A stretch of DNA of 61,359 bases from Hyphomicrobiales bacterium (GTDB lineage: Bacteria > Pseudomonadota > Alphaproteobacteria > Rhizobiales > Beijerinckiaceae). Below, in pieces: positions 54,533 to 61,359 of the stretch. The translations under genes and the position numbers were made by a program. A model generated the notes under the pieces. The model was not told the origin of the DNA. It made no database searches and worked only from the letters and a program-made list of their open reading frames with translations. Each line of letters begins with the position of its first letter. The first letter of the stretch is position 1. Location of the stretch: assembly GCA_027488155.1 (NCBI GenBank), contig JAIYCE010000045.1, positions 1-61,359 of the forward strand. Reading direction: 5' to 3'.

Positions 54533-56665
54533 ATGGGAACACCAATCACCGTGACGACCCCGAATCCGGGCGAAGTTACCGCGGTTCAGCCCGCTTCAGG
54601 CGCGCCTGCGGCCCCATTCAACGCTGTTTTGGCGCTGATGGCACCTGTAGCAAGTGTTCCCGGCACTCCTGTTGATCCCCAGGCTTCGGCTATTTCGCCT
54701 GTAACTCTTCCGACAGTTGACGCCATCGTGTCATCGCCCGTCGCCGCTGAATCGACCCTTCCGGCCCTTGCCATTCCAGCGGTACAGCCGGTTTTCACAG
54801 CCATGGTTAACGCCGCCGACCCGGCGGAAGCCGATATCGCCGCCTTGATGGCTGCAACCGCTCTGGCGACGCGTGGTGTTGCTGCCCGGCCACCCGAACC
54901 CGTTTCGCCGTCTGCGCTGCCCACCGCGCCAGAGGCTTCCGTGCCTGACGATTTCATTGGCCCCGTGCGCCCTGTCGCACTCATGGGCGACCCGGCTACA
55001 ATGGTGGTAGATAATGCTTCTGGAGCGCCAGAGGCTGCAGAAGCCCAAGCCACAATCGTTCAGGTTGCCTTTGTGGATACCGCCTCTTCTGACCCTGCGG
55101 ATTTCATCGGACCGCAGCTTCCCGCCGACCGCCAAATTCCTGCCGTCGAGCCTGCTCAGCCGGACCTAGGAACCTCTGCCCGCAAGATTGAGGTCATTTT
55201 GTCCCAGCCGGCCCCGTTGCCGGAAGCTCAAGCCTTGCTACAACCAAAAAGCGAAGTAATTGGAACAGAGCAACCAGAAGAAGATATGGTGCCGTTTCCG
55301 ATGCTGACAGCAGAGACTGGCCACGCCCCCGTGCATGCTGACGGCCCCGTTTTGGCTGCAACCATTTCCGCGAGCGCGATGATCGCACACAGCAACCCAC
55401 CGATTTCCGCGATGGATGCCGCTGAGGCAAAGACTTTTGTGCGCGCCATGGCTGCCCCGGTGCGTCCGCAGGATGATACCTTTGAGCGCGCGGCTGAACC
55501 CACGCGCTACGCGCTGCCGACTAACGTGGTCGACGCGGCCAACGCCGCGGTCAATGCTCAAGCCGATGATAGCCAGCCTGAATGGCGCAACGAAACCGGC
55601 ATCGCCGCGATTGTCCCCGATGCGTCGAATGAGCCCGCGCTCGCCCTGCTTCGGCAGCAAGCTGCCATGGCGATGTCGCAGACCGTCTCACAAGACCCGA
55701 CATCCGGGCATACCGATGCAACAAAGACCGTACGCGTGCCGCAAGTGTTGCCTCCTGTCACGATCGATCCCCGGACCGGTCTGCAGACCTTGACGCGCGA
55801 CGAGGCGCTGCTGCGCGTGATGAACGAGATCACCCCGGCAAAACCGCAAACGTCGACCAAAACTGACCGCACGGTTCCGTTCAAATCAACAACCGTGAGC
55901 GATCTGGCTGCGAGCATCGCGCCAGATGATGCAGCAGAGCTTACGCCACGCGTTTTGCGCGAAACAGTTCGTATAGAAGCCGACGCCATGGGCCCCTTGC
56001 GTCACGCGCTGGCGCGGGCCTCGGCGGATCGCAATGAGGCGCGGGATCTTGCCGCTGCGCGTTCTACTGAACATGCGCTCGACACCAACGCTGAGCGCAC
56101 AACGATGGATTCTAAAGTCGCCGCTATGGTGCGCAGTGTGACGGTCACGCCGGGCACTACCGGCAACGCTACGGATAAGTTGACGGACACAACCATCGTC
56201 ACGCCATCTCCCGTGGCAACGCCTACCGCTGAGTCCATTGCACGAGATGCAAACCGTGTTGTCTCGGTGAGCGCCGATGGTCGCCGCGACACGAAACGCG
56301 ATGCCGAAATCCGACAGCGCCAAATTGAACAGCAAATCAATGTCGCTCTGCGTTCTGGTACGCCGGAAATTCGTATGCAGCTTTATCCGCCGGGGCTCGG
56401 CCAGGTCATCATCCGTCTCGCGCTTGATGGCCAGAAGCTGCGCCTTTCGATGATGTCCGACAATGAGGATGCCTCGGCATCCCTTGCGCTGACGGAAGCT
56501 GGCTTGCGCGATGCGCTCGCGCGCGATGGTTATTCGCTTGCGGGCTTCGATGTGCATGACAAGGGCGAGAAGAATCGCCGCCAGCAATCATGGGCGGACA
56601 CCGCCACTCAACCAACCACCCCCGCGGCTGAAGGCGATGCCTTCTCCGTTGATGTGACAGCCTGA
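54533..56665 (+). CDS. fliK: Flagellar hook-length control protein FliK
   Basis: 710 residues from ATG 54533; a GTG 24 nt upstream is in frame. A long, low-complexity Ala/Pro/Val/Thr-rich N-terminal ruler region (about 1-600) is followed by the conserved C-terminal FliK (Flg_hook) domain: EIRMQLYPPGLGQVIIRLALDGQKLRLSMMSDNEDASASLALTEAGLRDALARDGYSLAGFDV, with the LxPxxLGxVxV-type motif. It sets hook length and triggers the export switch. First gene of the second flagellar operon. Confidence 0.9.
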   Translation: MGTPITVTTPNPGEVTAVQPASGAPAAPFNAVLALMAPVASVPGTPVDPQASAISPVTLPTVDAIVSSPVAAESTLPALAIPAVQPVFTAMVNAADPAEADIAALMAATALATRGVAARPPEPVSPSALPTAPEASVPDDFIGPVRPVALMGDPATMVVDNASGAPEAAEAQATIVQVAFVDTASSDPADFIGPQLPADRQIPAVEPAQPDLGTSARKIEVILSQPAPLPEAQALLQPKSEVIGTEQPEEDMVPFPMLTAETGHAPVHADGPVLAATISASAMIAHSNPPISAMDAAEAKTFVRAMAAPVRPQDDTFERAAEPTRYALPTNVVDAANAAVNAQADDSQPEWRNETGIAAIVPDASNEPALALLRQQAAMAMSQTVSQDPTSGHTDATKTVRVPQVLPPVTIDPRTGLQTLTRDEALLRVMNEITPAKPQTSTKTDRTVPFKSTTVSDLAASIAPDDAAELTPRVLRETVRIEADAMGPLRHALARASADRNEARDLAAARSTEHALDTNAERTTMDSKVAAMVRSVTVTPGTTGNATDKLTDTTIVTPSPVATPTAESIARDANRVVSVSADGRRDTKRDAEIRQRQIEQQINVALRSGTPEIRMQLYPPGLGQVIIRLALDGQKLRLSMMSDNEDASASLALTEAGLRDALARDGYSLAGFDVHDKGEKNRRQQSWADTATQPTTPAAEGDAFSVDVTA

Positions 56666-56678
56666 GAGGAGCCGCATC

Positions 56679-57275
56679 GTGGCCGAGGCAGCTGAAGAAA
56701 CCCAAGAAAAAAAGAAGAAACCGATCGTCAAGATCCTATTAATGGTCGTCGGCGCGCTCGTCCTAGTTGGTGCAGGTGCGGGCGGTGGCTTGCTTTATGC
56801 CAAGCTCACCAAGCCACCGGAAGAAAGCCCGCTCGCTATTGTCGTTGAAAAGAAAGCGGATAATCCAACCGGCAAGGCCGACGATAGCAAGGGGAAGGAT
56901 GGAAAGGATGCCAAGCCAGCTGAACCGGCAGGAAAGCCTGTGCCATCGAAAGAAAAATTCGTTACGAGCTATTTTGAATTTCCTGGAAATTTCACGACAA
57001 ATCTGAAGGGCTCGCGCCGTTTTGTACAAATCAGCATCGGGCTTGCCACGCAGTATGACAAAAAAGTAATCGAAAACGTCCAAAAGCACGAAGTCGCAAT
57101 CCGTGCAGAAGTGCTGGCCATTCTTGGCGAGCAATCTGAAGGCGATGTGGTTGGGATTGAAAACCGCAAGCGGATTCAAAATCTGCTGAAGGACGCAATC
57201 AACAAGGTTCTGACCGAACGTACTGAGTTTGGCGGGATCGAAGATGTGTATATCACTGGCCTGGTTATGCAATAA
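56679..57275 (+). CDS. fliL: Flagellar basal-body protein FliL
   Basis: 198 residues with GTG start. A basic N-terminus, one transmembrane helix (ILLMVVGALVLVGAGAGGGLLYAKL, residues about 19-42), then a Lys/Asp-rich linker and the FliL periplasmic domain VTSYFEFPGNFTTNLKGSRRFVQISIGLATQYDKKVIENVQKHEVAIRAEVLAILGEQS. FliL wraps the stator and increases torque. The stop is 3 nt before fliM. Confidence 0.93.
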   Translation: MAEAAEETQEKKKKPIVKILLMVVGALVLVGAGAGGGLLYAKLTKPPEESPLAIVVEKKADNPTGKADDSKGKDGKDAKPAEPAGKPVPSKEKFVTSYFEFPGNFTTNLKGSRRFVQISIGLATQYDKKVIENVQKHEVAIRAEVLAILGEQSEGDVVGIENRKRIQNLLKDAINKVLTERTEFGGIEDVYITGLVMQ

Positions 57276-57278
57276 GCC

Positions 57279-58241
57279 ATGTCGAGCACGCGCAAACTCA
57301 GCAATGAAGAAGTCGCAGCCCTCATCGAGGGACTGAAAGACGGCTCCGTCGACGCCGCGCCCGGCATATCAGCGCCTGTGGAGTTTAAGCCATTCCAGTT
57401 CGGTGCTGACGATACGAACCTGCTTGGCGATTTGCATACTCTGAGGTTGATCAATGAGCGCTTTGCGCGCCAGTTGCGCAATGTTCTCCTTCCAATGTTG
57501 CGGTTTGCGCCGCGTATTTCGACGCTTCCGCCAGAAACACGTCGCTATGAGGAATATCAGAAAGGTCTCGATTCCTTTTTGAGTCTTTCCATTGCGCGGG
57601 TCGATGCACTGAAAGGGTCGATCTTGATGGCGATCCCGCCGCGTCTCATTAGCATCCTCGTCAATAGCTTCTTCGGGGGGCGCGGAGATAGCATTGTCAC
57701 CCGCTCGAACGAATTCACGCCGACCGAAGAACGGATCATCCAAAACGTCGTCGATGGCGGCCTTACAACGCTCGAAGAATGCTGGCGCGAGGTCTATCCC
57801 ATCGACTTCGAATTTTCCGGTAGCGAAACAAACCCGGCTTTTACATTCTTTGTCGAAGCGCAAGAGCTCGTGATTGTCTGTTCCTTCGTAGTACAATTGC
57901 CTTTTGCCGATCCCGTGACGATCGACATTCTCTATCCGCGTCAGTCCCTAAAACAGATTGCGACGATCCTGCGGAGTAAAATTCAGCGCGTTGGCGCCGA
58001 TCGCGACATCAATTGGGAGCGCAAGCTACAGGATGCTATGCTCAATCTCGAATTGAGTTTCGTACCGCGCATTGCCGAGCCAAAGATCAGCCTCAGCGAG
58101 CTGCTAAGGCTGCGTGAAAATATGGTCGTCGAAATCCCATCCTTCGAGAAGGTCAAGATTTTCGTAGAGGGTCAAGACCTGTTCACAGGAACCATTGGCG
58201 AGCGTGACGGCAAAATGGCCGTATGCCTCACTGACGAATAG
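57279..58241 (+). CDS. fliM: Flagellar motor switch protein FliM
   Basis: 320 residues. N-terminal CheY-P-binding peptide LSNEEVAALIEG (residues 6-17, related to LSQxEIDALL). Middle domain signatures: LHTLRLINERFARQLRNVLLPML and LSIARVDALKGSILMAIPPRLISILVNSFFGGRGDSIV, with the GGxG motif that contacts FliG. C-terminal FliN-like SpoA domain RLRENMVVEIPSFEKVKIFVEGQDLFTGTIGERDGKMAVCL. Part of the C-ring. Confidence 0.95.
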   Translation: MSSTRKLSNEEVAALIEGLKDGSVDAAPGISAPVEFKPFQFGADDTNLLGDLHTLRLINERFARQLRNVLLPMLRFAPRISTLPPETRRYEEYQKGLDSFLSLSIARVDALKGSILMAIPPRLISILVNSFFGGRGDSIVTRSNEFTPTEERIIQNVVDGGLTTLEECWREVYPIDFEFSGSETNPAFTFFVEAQELVIVCSFVVQLPFADPVTIDILYPRQSLKQIATILRSKIQRVGADRDINWERKLQDAMLNLELSFVPRIAEPKISLSELLRLRENMVVEIPSFEKVKIFVEGQDLFTGTIGERDGKMAVCLTDE

Positions 58242-58252
58242 AAAAGGAATGG

Positions 58253-58564
58253 ATGATGAGCATGTCCGATGAAACGCAAAATCCTTCCGATGCCCCGATG
58301 GCATCGGCTCATAATCTCAAATTACTTGAGAATATTGAGGTTCAACTGACTGTTGAGGTTGGTGGCACAAAGATATCGATCCGCGATCTACTGAAGCTGA
58401 ATGATGGTTCGGTGGTAGAACTCGATCGCATCGCAGGCGAACATCTCGATATTCTTGTCAACGGAACCTTGCTGGCTAAAGGGGAAGTCGTACTCGTCGG
58501 CGAACGCTTGGGAATTCGTTTTACCGAAATCGTTTCGCCAGAACAGCGAGTGCGCAGCCTGTGA
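58253..58564 (+). CDS. fliN: Flagellar motor switch protein FliN
   Basis: 103 residues. After a short variable N-terminus comes the SpoA domain: LLENIEVQLTVEVGGTKISIRDLLKLNDGSVVELDRIAGEHLDILVNGTLLAKGEVVLVGERLGIRFTEIVSPEQR, the canonical FliN sequence pattern. It forms the base of the C-ring with FliM and docks FliH. It overlaps fliO by GTGA. AAGGA ribosome-binding site just upstream. Confidence 0.95.
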   Translation: MMSMSDETQNPSDAPMASAHNLKLLENIEVQLTVEVGGTKISIRDLLKLNDGSVVELDRIAGEHLDILVNGTLLAKGEVVLVGERLGIRFTEIVSPEQRVRSL

Positions 58565-58824
58565 CCACAAGTATGACCTATCTTCTGTCGACTGGGATTT
58601 TTGTTGGCGGCCTCGCGGTGGTTGCGCTTCTACTGTTGCGTTATCGCGACCGCCTGCAAGCAAAATTCGGCGTCCAGAGTGCGGTCAGATCCATTGTGCA
58701 AGTGACGCCTCAAGCTCGGCTTGCTCTCGTCGAAGTTGAGGGTATGACCGTGTTGTGTGCACTTGGACGCGACGGCATTACGGCAATGCAAATTGTGCAG
58801 CCGCCTCAGGAGCGAACGGTATGA
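58561..58824 (+). CDS. fliO: Flagellar export-gate assembly protein FliO
   Basis: 87 residues with a GTG start. One transmembrane helix near the N-terminus (YLLSTGIFVGGLAVVALLLLRY) is followed by a short cytoplasmic domain with IVQVTPQARLALVEVEGMTVLCALGRDGITAMQIV, the FliO pattern. It helps stabilise FliP during export-gate assembly. Identified by size, topology and position between fliN and fliP. Overlaps fliP by ATGA. Confidence 0.82.
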   Translation: MTTSMTYLLSTGIFVGGLAVVALLLLRYRDRLQAKFGVQSAVRSIVQVTPQARLALVEVEGMTVLCALGRDGITAMQIVQPPQERTV

Positions 58825-59579
58825 GGCGGATCCTTTTCCTTTTAGGCCTCTTCGCCGCAATGACTACTGCCGCCTATGCGCAGACTGGTTCTTCTTTCGA
58901 TATGCCGGTTTTAAAACTGCAATCTCAGGATGGTGGTGGGCAGACGCTATCATTGTCACTTCAAGCGCTTTTGCTGATGTCGGCGCTAACACTGTTGCCG
59001 TCGCTTGTTCTTGTTATGACAAGCTTCACGCGCATCATCATCACGCTTTCAATCTTGCGCCAAGCTCTTGGTACACAGCAGACGCCACCGAACCAGGTTC
59101 TCGTTGGCCTTGCTCTGTTTATGACTTTGTTTGTCATGGCGCCGACGTTCAAGGAAATCAACACGCAGGCGTTTGCTCCTTACAACGCCGGACAGGTGAC
59201 ATTGGAGCAGGCAGGTGAGCGTACGCTCGGCATCATGAAAGGCTTTATGCTGCGACAGACGCGTCAGTCGGATCTCTTGCTTATGGCGGAAATGCAAGGT
59301 GGTGAGCGGTACAACACGCCCGAAGAAATTCCGGTGACCACTGTCGTACCCGCTTACATTCTGAGCGAGTTACGGACAGCATTCACCATCGGCTTCCTCC
59401 TGTTCCTTCCCTTTCTCGTGATCGATATTGTCGTCGCAAGCATTCTGATGTCACTAGGCATGATGATGTTGTCGCCTACGCTCGTTTCGCTACCGTTCAA
59501 GCTCTTTCTGTTTGTCGCGGTCGATGGGTGGGCCATGACGATGTCATCCTTGGTCGAAAGCTTTAACAAGGCGTATTGA
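58821..59579 (+). CDS. fliP: Flagellar export-gate protein FliP
   Basis: 252 residues from ATG 58821, which overlaps the fliO stop; the longer frame from 58755 is antifunctional because it lies inside fliO. Cleavable signal peptide MRRILFLLGLFAAMTTAAYAQ. Conserved FliP signatures: TLLPSLVLVMTSFTRIIITLSILRQALGTQQTPPNQVLVGLALFMTLFVMAPTF, LGIMKGFMLRQTRQSDLLLMAEM and FTIGFLLFLPFLVIDIVVASILMSLGMMMLSPTLVSLPFKLFLFVAVDGW. Pore subunit of the export gate. Confidence 0.96.
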   Translation: MRRILFLLGLFAAMTTAAYAQTGSSFDMPVLKLQSQDGGGQTLSLSLQALLLMSALTLLPSLVLVMTSFTRIIITLSILRQALGTQQTPPNQVLVGLALFMTLFVMAPTFKEINTQAFAPYNAGQVTLEQAGERTLGIMKGFMLRQTRQSDLLLMAEMQGGERYNTPEEIPVTTVVPAYILSELRTAFTIGFLLFLPFLVIDIVVASILMSLGMMMLSPTLVSLPFKLFLFVAVDGWAMTMSSLVESFNKAY

Positions 59580-59581
59580 CC

Positions 59582-59851
59582 ATGGATTATCAACCCTTCG
59601 TTCTCATTGGCCGCGAAACGCTCACAAGCGTTTTGTTTGCTATTGGTCCGGCCCTTTTCGCAGCTTTGGTGATCGGCCTGATCATCGGTGTTTTCCAAGC
59701 AGCGACATCGATTAATGAGGCGACGCTTACTTTCGTGCCTAAGCTCGTGATCGTGATTGGCGTGCTGGCGCTTTCCGCCCCTTTTATGATTGCTACAATT
59801 AGCGGCTTTTTCTCGCTCATCTTTAATGAAATAGGGCGGGTTGGACGATGA
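59582..59851 (+). CDS. fliQ: Flagellar export-gate protein FliQ
   Basis: 89 residues from ATG 59582 (a TTG two codons earlier is in frame). Two transmembrane helices: VLFAIGPALFAALVIGLIIGVFQAATSINEATLTFVPKLVIV and LALSAPFMIATISGFFSLIF, the canonical FliQ hairpin. Four FliQ copies join FliP and FliR in the export gate. Ends overlapping fliR by ATGA. Confidence 0.94.
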   Translation: MDYQPFVLIGRETLTSVLFAIGPALFAALVIGLIIGVFQAATSINEATLTFVPKLVIVIGVLALSAPFMIATISGFFSLIFNEIGRVGR

Positions 59852-60633
59852 TCGTACTAGAGGACGCTACGATCTATGAAAGGCTCGCTGCCTTCTTCCT
59901 GCTGACGGTCAGGCTATCGGCCATGTTTGTGGCTGCGCCTTTCTTTTCGGCATCAGCGCTGAGCGTCCCGGTACGTGTAGCTTTTGCGATGGCGTTTGCT
60001 CTTGTCTCTGTTGCAAGCATCAATGTCCCGCCTTTCGATCTGTTTTCGATCAAGGGCGCTTTGCTTGTTGCCCAGGAAATCATAATTGGGGCTGCCATCG
60101 GCCTGACGGTTCAGCTTGCATTTGCTGCCGTCTCCATGGCGGGCGAGCAGATTGCGACTTCGATGGGGATCGGTTTTGCTTCGATGGTAGATCCGCAAAC
60201 CGGCACTCAATCGCCAGTCTTGACACAATTCATGTCGATTATGCTTTTGCTGATCTTCTTAGTCATCGAGGGACATCATGTTCTGCTCCGCCATGTTGTA
60301 GCAAGCTATGGTGTGCTGCCAGTCGGAGGTGATTTTCTCGATCCAAAGATGTTTCTTGATATTACGAAAGCTGCCGGGCTCATCTTTTCGGCGGCCTTTA
60401 TCATTGGGCTACCGCTCATTGCAGCGCTCTTCTTCGTCAATATCATCGTGGGGCTGTTGACCCGCGTTGCCCCACAGATGAACATTTTCTCAATCGGTTT
60501 TCCGTTGTCGATTCTGGTCGGTTTCGTTTTGCTGTTGATTGCTTTGCCATCGATGAGCAGAACAATCGCATCATTTCTTAACATCGTGTCGCAGATTACA
60601 CGTGACGTCATTCTGGCCGGGACAGGAAAATAG
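59848..60633 (+). CDS. fliR: Flagellar export-gate protein FliR
   Basis: 261 residues with about six hydrophobic segments. Family stretches: LSAMFVAAPFFSASALSVPVRVAFAMAFALV, AQEIIIGAAIGLTVQLAFAAVSMAGEQIATSMGIGFASMVDPQTGTQSPVLTQF, HHVLLRHVVASYGVLPVGG and APQMNIFSIGFPLSILVGFVLLLIALP. Membrane component of the flagellar type III export gate. It is followed 2 nt later by flhB. Confidence 0.94.
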   Translation: MIVLEDATIYERLAAFFLLTVRLSAMFVAAPFFSASALSVPVRVAFAMAFALVSVASINVPPFDLFSIKGALLVAQEIIIGAAIGLTVQLAFAAVSMAGEQIATSMGIGFASMVDPQTGTQSPVLTQFMSIMLLLIFLVIEGHHVLLRHVVASYGVLPVGGDFLDPKMFLDITKAAGLIFSAAFIIGLPLIAALFFVNIIVGLLTRVAPQMNIFSIGFPLSILVGFVLLLIALPSMSRTIASFLNIVSQITRDVILAGTGK

Positions 60634-60635
60634 CC

Positions 60636-61359
60636 ATGGCAGAAGAGGGCGGTCAGGAAAAAACAGAACAGCCTACCGAGCGACGCCGACAGCAGGCGAT
60701 CGATGAAGGTCAGATTCTAACTTCCAAAGATATGGTGATGGGTGCGGTCCTTCTTGTGGCCGCGTTACAGTTTTCTTGGTTGGGTCGTTCGCTCTATTTG
60801 GACATTAGCGCCGGTTTCCGCAACGGCTTTTCGATTACTGATCCGATGGCGAGAGACGTTCCACTTTATATGATGCTAGCCGAGCGGTTTTCATCGCCCC
60901 TGCTATCCGTTATCCTATTCAGTATCCCGCTGCTTTTGACGGCTATTGTGGCTCAAGTCGCACTTGGCGGTTTCCATTTCGTTTCCAAAAATCTAGCCTT
61001 CAAAGGGAACCGTCTGTCGCCTGTGTCCGGCCTGTCGCGTATGTTCGGCATGAATGCGCTGATCGAGTTGGGCAAGTCAATTCTCAAAGTGGTAGCGCTG
61101 GGTGTCCTTGGCTTTGCATTTTTGATTTATATCTTACCCGAACTGATTGAGTTATCGTCGGTGCCGTTTGAAACTGCTGCCGAGCGCGTCGGCACATTGT
61201 TTATTTCTACCTTACTACTCTTGATCGGCGGCATTGCGGTTATTGGTGCGCTCGATGCACTGATTCAATGGCGACGGCATAATCAGAAAATGCTTATGTC
61301 GCATCAGGAAATGAAAGAAGAACACAAACAGACCGAAGGCTCTCCCGAAGTCAAGCAGC
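60636..61359 (+). CDS. flhB: Flagellar export-gate switch protein FlhB (N-terminal part, runs off the edge)
   Basis: 241 codons are present; the gene continues past the right edge. ATG 60636 is 2 nt after the fliR stop. Translated: MAEEGGQEKTEQPTERRRQQAIDEGQ, the charged FlhB N-terminus, then transmembrane segments (VMGAVLLVAALQFSWLG, LLSVILFSIPLLLTAIVAQVALGG and following) and NRLSPVSGLSRMFGMNALIELGKS, the conserved FlhB cytoplasmic-loop motif, then a fourth helix (LFISTLLLLIGGIAVIGALDAL). The autocleaving NPTH site and the C-terminal domain are beyond the window. Confidence 0.95.
   Translation, partial: MAEEGGQEKTEQPTERRRQQAIDEGQILTSKDMVMGAVLLVAALQFSWLGRSLYLDISAGFRNGFSITDPMARDVPLYMMLAERFSSPLLSVILFSIPLLLTAIVAQVALGGFHFVSKNLAFKGNRLSPVSGLSRMFGMNALIELGKSILKVVALGVLGFAFLIYILPELIELSSVPFETAAERVGTLFISTLLLLIGGIAVIGALDALIQWRRHNQKMLMSHQEMKEEHKQTEGSPEVKQ

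Overview
The window looks like chromosomal DNA of an alphaproteobacterium, most likely of the Hyphomicrobiales (Rhizobiales). Three things suggest this: the hisD operon carries the small families DUF2948 and UPF0262, an ornithine-lipid acyltransferase (OlsB) is present, and there is a MaoC-phosphotransacetylase fusion next to an acetate kinase. Genus cannot be fixed from the sequence alone. I see no insertion sequence, prophage, integron or CRISPR array. Genes are tightly packed, with many 4-bp ATGA/GTGA overlaps.

Layout. 1-2222 (minus): lysyl-PG-flippase-like membrane protein, soluble PhoR-type kinase, then the start of pstS behind a Pho-box-like repeat. 2286-6696: glutathione transferase, small lipoprotein, flavoprotein and a DEAD-box helicase. 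6840-9451 (minus): fructokinase-pgi. 9624-11130 (plus): luxR-luxI quorum-sensing pair. 11186-12793 (minus): atypical SDR and enoyl-CoA hydratase. 12878-16148: divergent oxyR / katG. 16328-18927 (plus): MaoC-Pta fusion and acetate kinase. 18936-27888 (minus): four-gene tripartite RND efflux operon with two permeases (MdtABC-like plus outer-membrane factor). 28103-34648: divergent oxidoreductase cluster (SDR, SDR, quinone reductase // shikimate-dehydrogenase-like, GlcD-like oxidase, GMC oxidoreductase) around a perfect 16-bp palindrome. 34829-35707: olsB-like gene. 35901-35977: tRNA-Arg(ACG). 36068-40854 (minus): six-gene operon DUF2948-hisD-UPF0262-LMW phosphatase-TVP38-degenerate FAD oxidoreductase. 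40972-42788: four small or unknown genes.

42549 to the right edge is a flagellar locus. A FlgE-like short protein, motA and motB run leftward, and fliS lies beside them. Two sigma-54 activator genes are divergent: one has a Fis helix-turn-helix (FleQ-like) and the other lacks it (FleT-like) and heads fliEFGHIJ. fliKLMNOPQR-flhB follows. I found four sigma-54 promoters with exact GG-N10-GC spacing, in front of the FleT-like operon, fliK, the FlgE-like/motAB operon and an uncharacterised 79-residue gene. The arrangement resembles the fla1 flagellar regulon of Rhodobacter (Cereibacter) sphaeroides, where FleQ and FleT jointly activate RpoN-dependent flagellar promoters. The most novel leads are the unknown sigma-54-linked small gene, the variant GAYTGS loop in the FleQ-like activator, the terminator nested at the fliK transcription start, the divergent oxidoreductase cluster with its palindrome, and the FAD oxidoreductase that has lost its redox disulfide and catalytic His.
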